Positions 13,301 through 31,507 are shown, numbered from the stretch's first letter. The stretch is DNA of 64,000 bases from Neelides folsomi (GCA_034687125.1 JAQGBZ010000041.1:62001-126000); one strand, 5' to 3'. Numbers and translations: made by a program. Notes: generated by a model not told the origin, from the sequence alone.

Positions 13301-15707
13301 TGAATAGAATCGAAGCGAAGACTTTATGATCGTCGTTCTGGTAGAAGCAACAGAACCCACGCGTTCAGAAACTTTTATGAATCTCCATTCAGCCGATATT
13401 TTGGTAAAAAAACTTTGTGTCCCATTAAGAGAACATTTTCCTCTTATTAATCCAATAACGTGAGGTTTGAGAATAATATCACTTGGAGTTCCTGCGTAAC
13501 CAAAATGTCATATTTTTCTAATTCATTGTTTAACCATTCTAACGTGTGCTATTTGAGTATCTATTAATCATAATAATAACGGTGTGTGGGATTTGTTTTG
13601 CTTCTCCCCTGAAGACCGGTTTTAAAATTACGAAATCACGACTAGTCAATTTAAAATACCAAATTGAAAGCTACAAACGTAACGAGAAGTTCTTGTAGTA
13701 TTCTACCTATTTAATAATACATGGAGTTCTCTCTCATTATTCGCCCAATTGATTGGATTGAACCCAATGATACATTTTACAATCAACCGATGACAGTGTG
13801 CCATTTTAATGAAAGACTCCATTGTCATGTTATGCTAATCAAACTTGACTCAATTTGGGATTAACCATCGGATATTGGATATGTGTCACAAATACATCTA
13901 TTAATGTCACGAAGTACGAAGAGCCAAACATGTTTTATTGACATATAAAAGAAAAGGATTAAAATTTAGCATAATAAAAAGAACCTTCATTTGGAGGATG
14001 AGCATATAATATAAGAATTTATAGTACTTATGTTGAGGGCGATTTCGCTTTATAACTTTAAAGGTAAAATGATTGCAAATGGTATGAACTTTCCTAACTG
14101 TACTTTCCTCAATGGAGTATAGTAATAAGTTGATAAATGGCGAGGAGAGTATGAAAATGGTACAGAGATTTGCATTTCTATTATTTTGACTTTGAGCGTG
14201 GGATGATATGGGAAATTGACGGTTATTCGCACAAGTAAACATTTGCTCTTACATTTAGTTTTGCACATACACTACTAATACAGCCTTTGATGTATTCATC
14301 AATTCCTTTGATAACCTTTCTCAATTACCATTTATTTATTCAAACATTATCCTTTAAGTGCAGCTCGGCGAGGTGTCTAACAATATTAATAATAATGGAG
14401 TGGGAATGTAGGGCAAAAGATGAATCCCCTAATTTCGGCCCACAAGGCTTTTGAGATCTTTAATTTAAATAAACAAAAGAACTGACACTTCTTTTATTCT
14501 TTGGCTTGTCTGGTGTTATTGGCTGTCAATTGTCGCCTGAGCTTTAAAACAATCTAAAACAATTAGTTTTTTTGTAATAAGTAGTGACATTTGGAAAGTG
14601 TCGAATTTTGATCCTCAGCCTGTTTGGCAATTGATTTATTATTTGGCCAACCTCGTTTCTGATTGCGATAACCCTCGGTTAATCATTAGTCAAATGTCAT
14701 TAACTTTAGTGAGACTCAGAGGGAGTATTTACAATATGATTTTAACGATTCATATTTATGATCGCGTAGGTTTTAGCTCTCGCTTGTAGATTAGATTAAG
14801 AGATTTACCTGCGAAAATGGTTGAGTAAGAATCATTATGATTCGGATTTACTTTAGAGGCGCGAGCTGTTATGTGCCAAGGCTAAACGCTATTCTTGTAA
14901 AGATAATTGCCTCCCTGCTTTTTTGTGTGTGTATGTGTGATGGGCTTGTTTGTAGAAAACTATTTAATTTTTACGAGAGTGTCATTGAAATAAATGTACA
15001 TGGCTCATTGATTTTGCTTGCATAGACACATTTTTATGACTCATTAAATAAGAAGATTCTTTTTTTATATTTTTGGCCGACAGAGAAGAGACGACGGAAC
15101 TATGACCAAAATGGAATGAACGGCTACAACAACAGTAGCGCCAACAGCCGAAGAAACGACTTCGACTATGAATTCGGTTCCTTCAAGTTCCGCACTCCAG
15201 AAGAAGTGTTCAGGGAGTTCTTCCAAGGCGATCCCTTTTCCGACCTCTTTGGCCAATATTCACACCATGGGTCAAGACAGAACGGACGGAACGGGCGGTC
15301 GAATGGAGAAAAGGATCGGAATATCGGTGGACCAGTTGCATCATTTTTCGGTCCATTTGGAATTGGAGTGAATCTTGATGGTTTTGGACTTGATGATCAA
15401 TTTGGGAACTGGGAAAATGCAGCTCCAGGAACTGTGAAGAAAACATCCACCTCCACGCGGTTCGTAAATGGGAAGAAGATCACTACAAAGAAGTAAGAGA
15501 TTACATTCATCTATTCTATTGACTCATTCAATTTAATCACTTTTATTCATCGTCATTATTCTCATTATTAAATACGTTATTGAATGTGAGTAAACTAATC
15601 ATTGTTATCTTTTTTTCAGAGTGATTGAAAATGGAAAGGAGACGACGACAGTTTTCGAGAACGATGCATTGAAATGCAAGACTGTTCGGGAAGTTAACCA
15701 CCGTTAA
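7373..15707 (+). CDS. DNAJB6: DnaJ (Hsp40) co-chaperone, DNAJB6/mrj type
   Basis: Four coding exons join in phase: 7373-7437, 12076-12185, 15084-15492, 15620-15707, giving 223 residues. The first exon encodes the start of a J domain ([10 protein letters not shown]); the second carries HPD at residues 31-33, which stimulates Hsp70 ATPase. Exon 3 encodes an F/G-rich linker with the DNAJB6-like motif [17 protein letters not shown] (about 89-105) and the STST...[10 protein letters not shown] segment (about 178-195). The last exon is a charged C-terminal tail of 29 residues. DNAJB6/mrj proteins are cytosolic or nuclear chaperones that suppress aggregation of polyglutamine proteins; this role is known for the family, not shown here. 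The serine-rich stretch of the vertebrate protein is short or absent here. Introns 1 and 2 are long (4.6 and 2.9 kb), intron 3 only 127 bp. Human DNAJB6b is about 241 residues, so the length fits a full gene. All junctions have GT-AG. Confidence 0.93.
7438..12075 (+). other. DnaJ gene intron 1 (4.6 kb)
   Basis: It begins GTAAGT and ends TTTCCAG. It is very AT-rich, with no open frame worth noting and no repeat or RNA gene that I recognise. A CCCAGGCGTGGCGAAC stretch near 8353 resembles a hAT terminal repeat, but no partner end was found. Confidence 0.75.
12186..15083 (+). other. DnaJ gene intron 2 (2.9 kb)
   Basis: It begins GTAAAC after the second J-domain exon and ends at CAG 15083. The stretch 12430-12900 is less AT-rich and has overlapping open frames on both strands (up to 100 codons). 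None has a recognisable motif or a convincing start, so I treat them as chance. Nothing else is seen. Confidence 0.65.
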
Positions 15708-18128
15708 CTCCCGCTAAATTAAATACTACCTTAAATATACACACACATATTATATAAATACAACTTCATTTTTTTGTGGATTCGACTCAACTTCACTTAC
15801 ACTCAAACCACTCACACAATCAATCTTTATAAGTTAAAAATGTTCTGCTCACCAATCACCTTTTCAAAATTTAACGTCGTACTCGAATTGATTAGTCAAC
15901 TTTTCTAGTATTCCTTTACGCTCAAATAACCACAACTTTTAACATCACAAACTTTATGTTGTAAAAAATTTACTGTAGTTTAAAGAATAAGAACATAACA
16001 TTAATGTCACAATATTCGTAAATTAATCATTAAATGAATCGCATTATTATGAAACCTTATAAGTGTTTACAAATGTCTCATAAAGCTTATTGAACAGTTG
16101 AATATTAATTATAATTATTAATCCGTGCTGGATTACAAGAGTTTACTTAATACACTAATTCTCATACGTAATAATATCAAACGGCATTTTGTATTTGTGA
16201 TATAAAATAAAATGACTATGTAAATATTTTATTAGGATAGTTAATTTTTTTAGCTTAATTGTTTAAGTTTACAAATTTTCTTGAGTAAATCAGGGTCAAG
16301 GTATAATATTTTATATTCAATTAAAATAACGTTCTTCTTTAATAGCTAATTTCAAAATTTCTTGTTATTTTAAATATTTTAATTTACTTATGAATTGACT
16401 TTTCTCTTAATTAATTGTTATATTAAAACTAATGAAAAATGCGTTTTTATGTATTCCATTGTTTTCATTCATTTCAGCATGACTTGATTTCTCAACGAGG
16501 TCTTCATTAAAACTTCATAGCATCATGCCACTTATGCAACAATGTATATTTTGTATTCTCCACAATAATAGTTATTCCAATTAATTTATAACTCGATTTA
16601 TTGTAGATGGACAGCTTAAGTGAACGAACCTTGTTTAGTTCTCAAACCTTTTATGAATCATAACTTGAGATATTCTGGATTGGCGAAAATGCTCTTCTGA
16701 ATTTCATCATCATTTAAGAATAATAAATAAAAAGGGAAATGCATTTTTGGTTCTCGGGAAAGGGTTTGATCTTTCATATTAGGGGAATCAACTTGAGTCA
16801 TTTGGTGTTCAAGAAAGGATAAAATGGGTTGAATGGAATGGCCCGATGAAGTCGAAGGAAAAGGAACTGAAGAGATGACTCCTCACACTCTGAACGATTA
16901 AGGCAAAGAGTTGACCTCACCTTGCCTCTCTTCACATCGCCCTGGTCCTCACTTATATTCTTCCTACTCTTTATCCTTTCTCGTCTCGCCCACGCGACCA
17001 GACCCTAATTCGACATTCTAACGAGGCTTGTGACTTCAAAGGAGATTCGCGTGAATATGAGTGCTAATGCTAAATAATATGCATTTCACAGGTTCAAACT
17101 GGAGGTGGAGATTTCAAACGTTATTACGTAGCCAATATGTAGTGGAACCTTCGATGAACAACTTGGTTTTTTATGTTAAGTTCAAGTTAAATGGAAATTG
17201 TCGTTCTTTAGAATTCAGATAGACTGGTTATTTTATTTTATGATTCATTCTTAACCTATCTGTACCTTATTCCAATGAAATCATCATGGAACAATTAGTA
17301 CGGATGTGTATGTGCATAAAACATTGCATAATTGGAAGAAAGGTTGAAAAGCGAAAAAGCATGGACAATTAATAATGGGAATTAATTTACATGAATGTAT
17401 TGAATTATTTTATTCACTATTATTGTTCAAAAACTTATATTAAAGATGATTTATTTATTAAATTAAAAATTAAAATATTTATAAATCGGGGCATTATATA
17501 ATAAATATATTTATATCTTAAATCTCTTTTAAATTGATTAAGATCTAAAGTATTCTAAAAATGAGCAAAACTGGTTTAAACTACCTATTTCTACATCTGG
17601 TTTTTTCAATTATACAGATTGATGCTCTTTGTAAAAGACATTAATTGAAAACTAGTTTTATAATAAAGCATAAAAATCAAAGTATTTGGGTTTGTGATAG
17701 TTAATTGAATAGTTGATAAATATACAATTTTAAGATAAAGATTGATTATACGCAGAGAAGACCAAGTGTGCTTCCATAATTTTCAAATTTAAGCATCAAT
17801 AAAGCATCTTGAACATAATTGTTTTTCGTTCCGCTTTAGAAAAAAAATTAAAGAAAAAGTTAGTGATGATAAATGATATAATTTTCAAGCATATAATTAC
17901 TAAAATATTTAAAGTTTTTAGTATTAAAACTATTCTAAAACTTCATGAAAATTTGAAAGATTAATTAGAATTATTCTTATATCAAATATATGAAAATGCA
18001 ATTTATTATTATTACTCTATAAGGAAGGTTTATATTAATCTTATTGGGTAATTATTAATTTAATAACATGACAGAATAAGTTATAAATCTTTTTAAAAAC
18101 TTATAGATAGCAAAAGAAAAAAATGGAA
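15708..18128. other. Intergenic region between the DnaJ and PFKFB 3' ends
   Basis: The two flanking genes converge here. It holds the 3'UTR of the DnaJ gene on the plus strand and the 3'UTR of PFKFB on the minus strand. A minus-strand AATAAA lies at about 18002-18007, roughly 120 bp past the PFKFB stop. A less AT-rich patch at about 16780-17100 has no open frame of note. Confidence 0.6.
18002..18007 (-). terminator. Candidate polyadenylation signal of PFKFB
   Basis: AATAAA on the minus strand about 120 bp beyond the PFKFB stop codon. The motif is common by chance in such AT-rich DNA, so this is suggestive only. Confidence 0.3.
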
Positions 18129-23435
<5,307 letters not shown>

Positions 23436-25238
23436 ATTTAAATATAAAGCGTCTTTGCAGATGATTGACAATGTAAGGGAAATCTTCCTTTCACACTGAC
23501 GTCCAAATGGCGTGTGAACAAATAGGAATTGAAACACGATATTAAGTTCGACTTTAAAATATAAACACTGGGAGATTAATTACAAATATACAAGTACACT
23601 CGAATTATTTGTGTAGGTATATGAGTATTATAAAATGTCTTATGAAATAAAAATAGATGTTACACTATACAATACCCGTATTCTGAACACAATATTATAC
23701 AATTTAAGTTTGTCGTTTATACTGTAACATACCTAAATTATACTAATAAAGATTGTCTGTTAACTTTTGCTTCTTGTGTTGATTCTTGTATGAAATATTT
23801 CATACTATAAGGTATACAGATAAAATATATAAATTTATATACTAGGTTATGTTACCAATTATGCAATAAAAGAGATTATTTTTATAAATACTTAGAGTTT
23901 GAGATGACACATGATGTTTTGAATCTTCTTAATGAACTTAAGATCACTGCCAAGTGGCAAGGCTAGATTATTTTACACATATTGCATTAACAGATATTAT
24001 TGTTCTGTTTGAGAATTGATAAGAATGGGCAAAAAATTAATTTGGTACGGATATATTCTTTCATACGTTTAAGAACCCTTTACGACTCACTTAAGTGCGG
24101 CGTATAATATTTCCAGATTAAATTGGCTTAAACTTTTATTTGATTGTTCAATATATGATAATATATTAAGAGTTTATGTAATAAATATACATTTGACTTC
24201 TGCACTTAATTACTCTTCGATAAAACTTGTTTTATATTCCTTCTGCACAAATAAGGCGCAATAACTTTACAAACTAGGAATGTTCATATTACGTAATATA
24301 AGTTTAATCAATAGAAAGTATATAAACATTCATAAATAATAATGTTTTGAATGACCAGATGTTGAAGGACGCGATATAAATATATGTAAATATGGTATGA
24401 AAATATATTTAAATATTTATGTGTATCAAAATAAAATAACTTGTTCGTTTTGGTTGTCTAAAAAAGTTAACAAGAATGGTTAAATTTCTCTATATTTTAA
24501 TCCAAAGCACTGTTTATAGCTTGTTTAAAGTCACGTTAAGTTAATGTTTTATAAGAATGGGATTTTCGCCTTTCACTGATTTCTCCACGTATTTTCTTGA
24601 CAAGTTTATCTAGTAGTAGAACTGTCAATTAAATCATACATGCAATATAGTTAATGCTATATTGTCTTAGATTGCTAAATTAATATATTTAAAATAGATC
24701 GAAACTGCAAATGATTACAATTCTTATAAAATTTCTTTAGATTTGATAACCTCTGATTTTGATTAAAAACTTTCCTTCACATACGCAGTCTTTAGGAGCT
24801 GAGCTTTTTTATTATTAAAATTCACCCTGATTTGACTGATATGTGATTTACCTCTAATGAAAATCATCAGTTTGAATGAAGCTTCATAAACTAAATAGGT
24901 TACATTATATGAATACTTAATTCATTAACTATAATTATGTTATGGTTAAAATTGATTGATGTACGAGATATGCAAATGTTAATAATCGGTGTTATTTTTA
25001 TTGATGAAGCGCCTACTCAAAAGAATACAATTTGTGCAATAAGTCTTTATATAGGAAGTTTTAGCAAATTCATTTTATTCTTGCAATCCCTCCGAATAAT
25101 TTTTTGAAGAAAACAATATTTAAAAGAGATATGTTAGAGTATAAAAGATAATTTATTTACATTTTTATTCTTAACTAACATTAAGATAATATTAATCATA
25201 AAATTAAACAATATAAAATTTTAAAAAATAAATGAAAT
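23436..25238. other. Intergenic region between the PFKFB start and the DDX42 end
   Basis: It is very AT-rich and has no open frame above chance. It should hold the PFKFB promoter and 5'UTR (near 23.5-24 kb, read leftward) and the 3'UTR of the DDX42-like gene. A minus-strand AATAAA at 25152-25157 is about 82 bp past the DDX42 stop. Confidence 0.6.
25152..25157 (-). terminator. Candidate polyadenylation signal of the DDX42-like gene
   Basis: AATAAA on the minus strand about 82 bp after the helicase stop codon at 25239-25241, a plausible position for 3'-end formation. It is not unique in this AT-rich DNA. Confidence 0.4.
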
Positions 25239-28200
25239 TCAGTCCCATCTTGATTTTTTCCGTTTCTGTGATCCTCCTGCTTGATCAAACTCCTGTTGAT
25301 CTGATTGGGGTGGTGGAGGTGGTGGCATTTCATATTTATTTTGCAGGTGCTCTTTCTCTTCAGAAGGTTTGAACTATAGAATATAATATTGAATCATATG
25401 AATAAAAGACTTCTATTTTAGTTATCAAATAGTATAAGTTAATAATATCAATTTGATAATAAAACATTTGCCTAATCAAGAGAAAGGAAATACTTGATCA
25501 ATTGCACAAAAGGATAATAAAAAATGTGTAATTTAATTATATTTACTTGGCTTTGATACTGGAGCTTAAAAGCCTCTTTCATTGCGCTTAATCTTCCAGC
25601 AGCTGGACCAGATGAACCAATTGCTCCTGGAACTGCTTTGAATGTAGGCAAAGCCACGGCTGAATGAATTAAACTTTCTACATTGCCTTTGAATCCAAGG
25701 CCTCGACATGTTCCAACTGCGGATGCTCTTTTACCCTTTCCCTCTTTGAACCTCGAACTACGGAACCAAGAACTCTAAAAATATATAAAATAATCAATTT
25801 AATCACCATATTATAATAATGATTTAATTAAATGCTTATACCATTTACCATAAACCATGTAACCTACTTACATATAGTGTATCATAACTATCATACACAT
25901 TTTTTACACTTGTCTAATCAAGAACACTAATATGTAGATTTATGGTATTGAAATATTAAAACTTACTTTCATCGCAAGATTCATGAGATCTCTATCAACA
26001 ACTTGTCCAGCTGCTTCCAGATTACGTACAAGATGACCCACAAATTCCTTATCTTTTTCTGTCACAAGAGTAAAGGCGTTGCCCTTTTCCCCAGCGCGAC
26101 CTTTATTTTAAATGAAATATTTTTTATTCTATATGGTTTATTCCAAAAACAATTGATGAGATTTTAGATTATATTTAATTACCCGTTCTCCCTATTCTGT
26201 GGGTATGCGTGTCAATGTCTCTTGCTACGTCAAAATTGACAACTGTTCTTATATGAGGAATATCCAGACCACGAGCTAAATATCATAATTTTAATTTTGT
26301 AACACAAATAATATATTTGGATAAACGTAACTTTAATATTGGAATTTAAATGAAAGATCTTACCAGCTACATCAGTCGCAACTAAAATATCAGCCTCCTT
26401 TTTTCTGAAATTGGATATAACCCTATTTCGCTCAATCTGATCCATATCACCGTGAAGAAGAAGCGTGGTAATTTCTTTAAGTCTTATGTTATTCGCAAGC
26501 TCTTCAGCATTTGCCTATAAAATTCAAAATAAGTTCTCTTCGTTTTTTATTCATTTATCATTCATATATGCTTTAAATAAATAATGAATTTGACTTTTAC
26601 CTTTTTTGTAACGAAAATGAGAACAGACCCAGCGGAAGTAAATTTGACAAGATTTTTCAAAAGCCAATTCCACTTTGCTCCACCAAGAGGAAGAACGAGA
26701 ACAATTTGAGTTACATCTTGATTTGCTTCACCAACTTCTCCCTAATTGAGAAAAAATTATCATTGATAGAATACTCTTAAAATTGAATTTCTTCCACATC
26801 CAACTAAAAATTCTTATTAAAAATTCACTATTTAAATAAAAAACAAATATGATGAATAACCTGAACGACACGAATGGGATCAGTAAGAGCAACTCTTGCC
26901 AACTTTTCAACCTTCTTTCTAAAGGTGGCACTGAAGAAAAGGGTTTGTCGATCTGGTCTGACGTGGGCACAAATCGAATTAACTTGAGCTTCAAACCTCA
27001 TATCAAACATTTTGTCAACTTCATCCAAAACTAAATAAGTCACTCGGTTCAAATTTGTTGCTTTCATTTTGATCATGTCAATCATTCTTCCTGGAGTTGC
27101 GACGATAATTTCTGCTCCTTCTTCAAGAGCTTTGGATTGCTCCCATTTTGAACCTCCTCCGTAACAGCAGCATACGGATAAATTAAAAATCTTTCCAAAC
27201 TTCTTGGCTTCAGTGTAAATCTGAAATCAGTAAAAAAATTATATCAATTTTTGCATTTTTATAAATTCTACATTCAAATCAGGAATAGATTTACAGAAAG
27301 CTGAAATAATTTTATTATTTACCTGTAGTGCCAATTCTCTAGTTGGGCAAAGTATAAGCCCAAGTGGACCATCTCCAGGTTTTAATTCGGGTTGATCTGC
27401 TAAATGAATTAGCATTGGCCAAAGGAAAGCAGCAGTTTTTCCACTCCCCGTCTTGGCAATTCCTAAATTATGTAGAATGAAAATTATTGTTTATCATGTT
27501 TAGTTAAGTTTGACCTTTCTATTTCTTTTCTACTTTTATTTTATAATATGTGCATTTCTTAAGTTCCGATATATGATTAGAAAAAAGATTGTACCAATGA
27601 TATCTCTTCCTTGAAGAATGATAGGAATTCCTTGGGCTTGGATAGGAGTTGGCTGAGTAAACTCGGATTTTCTTATTGCTTTCATTAATACTTCAGGGAA
27701 TCCTAAATGTCCAAAGCTGCTCACAGGTTTAACTATTCCTGCACCGCTGACCTATTGATAAATTATTTAGTTAAGTTAAAATAATGGCCGATGATAATAA
27801 AATAATGTATATGATGATAAAATTTTATTCTATTCACTCATTCACATTATCTGTCTTTATAATTATCTTTTATTAAGCTGATATAAAAATATATCTATTC
27901 TACGTTATATTATTACAATAAAATACCTTGATGCCGAGCGCTTCTCGGAGTTGATTTACTTGATCGTCAGTTAATTCCTTGATATCAGAATGTTCTTCAT
28001 AAAAGTTTTTCTCGAATGATTTATACTCTATGGTCGAATGATCGATCGGGGGTAATGGATCAATCCACTGTAAAACACAATAAGCAAATTTTAATTTTAT
28101 AAAACCAATTAATATGTGTATTAATTTATAAAGTTAGTGTTAAATTTAAATTTAAACCTTTGATTTAGTCGGAGCGATAGGATTACCGTCAGCATCATAT

Positions 28201-28808
28201 TCAATTGGATCATTGTCGTCCGAGTCGATATCTTTTCCGAAATCGGGATTTTCAGCTACAAACCTTTTAGTTGAAATATATTTAAAGGTCATCTGATAAT
28301 GAGTTTTTGAAGATTTTTTGAGTCAGTCATAATACAAACAAATGAGGCAATTGTTAAAAAGGAACCTGTAGTATGTTTCCTCGTCATCTTCATCTTCAAT
28401 GTCATCCCTTACACCTTTAATTAATTCGACTTTCGTTTGTTTGGGTGCTTCAGCTTCTTTCTTCACTTGTTTCGCAATCCCGGCCATAAAGGCATCAAGC
28501 GGGTCATCATCATCAGAATCGTTTGCGGGAGCTACATAAGACGGACTCCCGGGTTTGGGAATATAAGCCAATGCGGGTTCTTCCTCTTCGTCCACATCAA
28601 AGTAATCATCTTCTGTCCGATTCCTCTTTTTCACAGTTTCAGAATATGATTCTTGAATAGAGCTCGCCGTTTGATGGATGGTATTTAAAGTGGTGAAGCC
28701 TCTGCTATTAACTAAGCAGCTTGGTGGAGGTGGAATGGCGGCTTTTGGAATGCTGCTTCCGCCAGCGGGTTGAAAATTAATCCCTCTGCCATATCCGCCA
28801 CGCCGCAT
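25239..28808 (-). CDS. DDX42: DEAD-box ATP-dependent RNA helicase, DDX42 type
   Basis: Twelve coding exons join in phase on the minus strand: 28808-28366, 28263-28158, 28067-27927, 27751-27595, 27462-27323, 27220-26861, 26741-26601, 26514-26364, 26275-26183, 26100-25967, 25774-25547, 25373-25239; 742 residues. DDX42 is a U2 snRNP-linked (SF3b) helicase of the spliceosome. Order: Gly-rich N-terminus, acidic stretch, Q motif with PTPIQ (264-268), P-loop AKTGSGKT (285-292), PTREL, motif II as DEVD (395-398), SAT (426-428), HRIGRTGR (572-579). The tail has WFRSSRF, a proline run and a final KKSRWD, matching the human DDX42 end, but the long Gly/Ser/His-rich human tail is missing (human protein 938 residues). 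Motif II is DEVD, not DEAD. Exon 2 needs the acceptor CTAAAAG before GTTTGTAG; a nearer TTTGTAG gives a stop. The start MRRGGYGRG was chosen as in the family; an in-frame ATG at 28841 also exists. Confidence 0.95.
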
Positions 28809-28954
28809 TTTAATTACTATAAATACAAATAGAATCAACAATGAGACAATGAAAAAGGTTGTTTTTAATTATAAATATTGAATTAAACATTAACCGGAAT
28901 TCTAACCCAGCTATAATGTTCAAGTGTATCTGGTAATAATTAATCAAATTAATT
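28809..28954. promoter_or_regulatory. Probable bidirectional promoter (DDX42 / PIGV)
   Basis: Only 146 bp separate the start codons of two divergent genes, so both promoters and both 5'UTRs must fit here or overlap the coding ends. No TATA box is evident at a clear distance, in keeping with housekeeping genes. TTTATAG just upstream of the DDX42 ATG could be a 3' splice site of a UTR intron. Regulation by a shared promoter is inference from spacing. Confidence 0.5.
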
Positions 28955-31507
28955 ATGTTGAAGTGGACTCGACGTCTTAATCAGGAGCGATATGAAAGCT
29001 TGAAAGAAACCACACCAATTGATCCCAGGTGGAAAAGGTGGAAATGGAATAATTGGATTAAAAACTCAAAAACGCAAATCAATTCGCTCAAATTCCATGA
29101 TCTGTGGCGAAGTTGTTCAAGAGGATTTAAATCCTGGAAGGCCTATTTGAAACTTCGACCGCCGTCCCTTTCGGAAATTGATCTTTTCGAAGAATTAAAT
29201 TTCTCAGATAATTCAGATAACTCAGATTCCGATGAAAATGATATTAAAAAGATTAAAGATAATAGAAATAAGTTTAATACATTTAAAGTGAGTCAATTAT
29301 TCGCACCATTCAAAATAAAAAAAATGTCGGAGCCAGAGTTTCATGATGTTAACACAAGACAGATACAGAAGATTGCAATAATATCAAGATTCATTGTCTT
29401 ATTTTTAAGTGTAAGTTCAATGCGTAATAATAATAATGGACAATTTTATTTAGAGATTTAACATTATTTTAAGATTTTTGTACGTTAATATATTAATTAC
29501 TTATTCATTTTAAATTTATCTTTTTATAGCTCATTGGGAAAACCATTCCTTTTCATTTAAACGATGGGTTCAAATTCGATTCTGAAGATCAAAATGGCAC
29601 AATTTTGGATCATGCAATTAAATTTACATTTGATGGTATTTCTTTTATAGTTATATACACACATTTTAGCCAAGATATTTTGATGTATTCTTATGCTCAA
29701 AATAACGTCGATGATTTCAACAATTCTATTTAATACGTTTTATTTAATTGTTTGTTTTTATTTTCAGGTTTCACAAACTGGGATGGCCAGTATTTCCTTC
29801 ATATTACAACAAATGGATATACGCATATGAACACTGCAGCGTTTTTCCCTTTATTTCCAATTACTGTTTCAATTTTTACTAAAATATTTCACTTCTTTCT
29901 TTTTCCATTTGTGTCATTTTCGTCTTTGGCCATCTTGATTGGATGGTTATTCAATATTTGGTTATTTCAATCAACAGTCGTCCTCCTCAATTTCACAACT
30001 ATCAAAATGACAGAAAAGCGGAATATCCATTTAGAAAATGTCATTACAGTTCTTTTTTGTTTCAATCCGGCATCAATATTCTTTTCGTCCTTTTACTCGG
30101 AATCTTTATACGCTTATCTAACGATGAGAACTATATACCATCTTTGTGTCGAGTATTTTTATAACGTCATTTTAAATAACAAAAATTGAACATTACATAA
30201 ATAATTTATTTAATAAAACAAAATAGTTTAAAAAATATATAATGCTAAATTATCGTTTAATTATTTTCCAGAAACGCACCGAAAGCCATATTTTTTGCAT
30301 CATTAAGTGCCTTATGCCGATCTAATGGGATTTTGAATTTTGGATTCATCGGCTTTTTCATTATTCAAAGATTTCTTGACTTCATCCGGACTAATCAATA
30401 CTACACATATCAACATATTTTACAAATAATCAAACTTTCTTTGTTGATTTTAATTGGACTAATTCCATTTGTAACATTTCAAGTAAGAACTTTATCCATT
30501 ATTAACACCATATGTGTATTTTTAACAATGGTTTGATTAAATAGGCCAATTTATTTCTAAAATTTGTATTTTTAGCTTTACTGTGCGTACAAATTTTGTG
30601 ATGACTTGGATGGAGGTCCCTTTTGTGGTTACCAACTCCCTTATAGCTTCATTCAAAAAAATAACTGGGACGTTGGATTTTTGAAGTATGTTTTAAATCT
30701 TTCACTTTCATTAATTGTTTTCTAATTACTTTATAGTTAAAATTCTATTCTAATATTGTTGAGTTTTACTCATTATAAATTATCTATACAAATATAAACA
30801 TATCATTTATACAGATTATGTGCATATATATATATATATGTAGTATTAGGATGAAATTAATGATTACGATTTGTAAAATGATTCAAATGTTTTTCCTTTT
30901 CTTTTTTAGATACTTTCAATTAAGGCAAATTCCGAATTTCATTCTAGCTGCGCCCATTCTTTCTATTCTTTGTTACGAATCTTACCTGAGATTCAGAATA
31001 AATGTATGCCTTATACCATATACTGATTACTATTTATAAAATATTTTTGATCATCATGATAAGATATCTAATGTTATTTTTATATATTCATCAGTTTTAT
31101 GAAGTTTGGGAACTTAAGAATTACAATTACATATTCGAATTGTACTGTAACTGTCATGGCCTCTTCTTAGCAGCGTTTTGCTTCTTTTGCATGCACGTCC
31201 AGGTAAAAATCATTTAATTTAAAAACTCGGTCATTTAGGATAAAATAATCTGTTCAAAATCTTTAAAATGGATTTTCAATACTTATCAACTTATCAATTT
31301 TAATTTTTTTAGGTTTCAACACGGTTGATTTTGGCTGCGTGTCCATATTTGTATATTTACATAGCTCATATGATTTCGTGTGAATTTGGAAGATTTCGTG
31401 AAAAGTCAATTAATTGGACAAAGTATACGTTTGCTATTCTAATTTGGTGTTTACTTTACTTTATTATTGGAACATTAGCCTTTACAAGAGGTTATCCATG
31501 GACTTAA
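28955..31507 (+). CDS. PIGV: GPI mannosyltransferase 2 (PIG-V)
   Basis: Eight exons join in phase: 28955-29410, 29530-29635, 29768-30152, 30272-30482, 30576-30685, 30910-31003, 31095-31202, 31313-31507. PIG-V is a multi-pass ER membrane enzyme that adds the second mannose to the GPI anchor precursor, using dolichol-phosphate mannose. Hallmarks: NWDGQYF in exon 3 (the luminal acidic motif, counterpart of HWDAEHF in human), AAFFPLFP, NPASIFF..YSESLYA, RSNG in exon 4, NWDVGFLKYFQLRQIPNF across exons 5-6, CMHVQ and the final RGYPWT. The two possible starts give 554 residues (28955) or 431 residues (29324, MSEPEF). The latter matches the family's N-terminus, and human PIGV has 493 residues. The extra 123 residues from the first ATG are open without a stop, basic and Trp-rich, then Ser/Asp-rich; no domain is recognised. 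Exon 3 uses the donor GTATTT after 30152, chosen because it restores phase. Confidence 0.92.
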
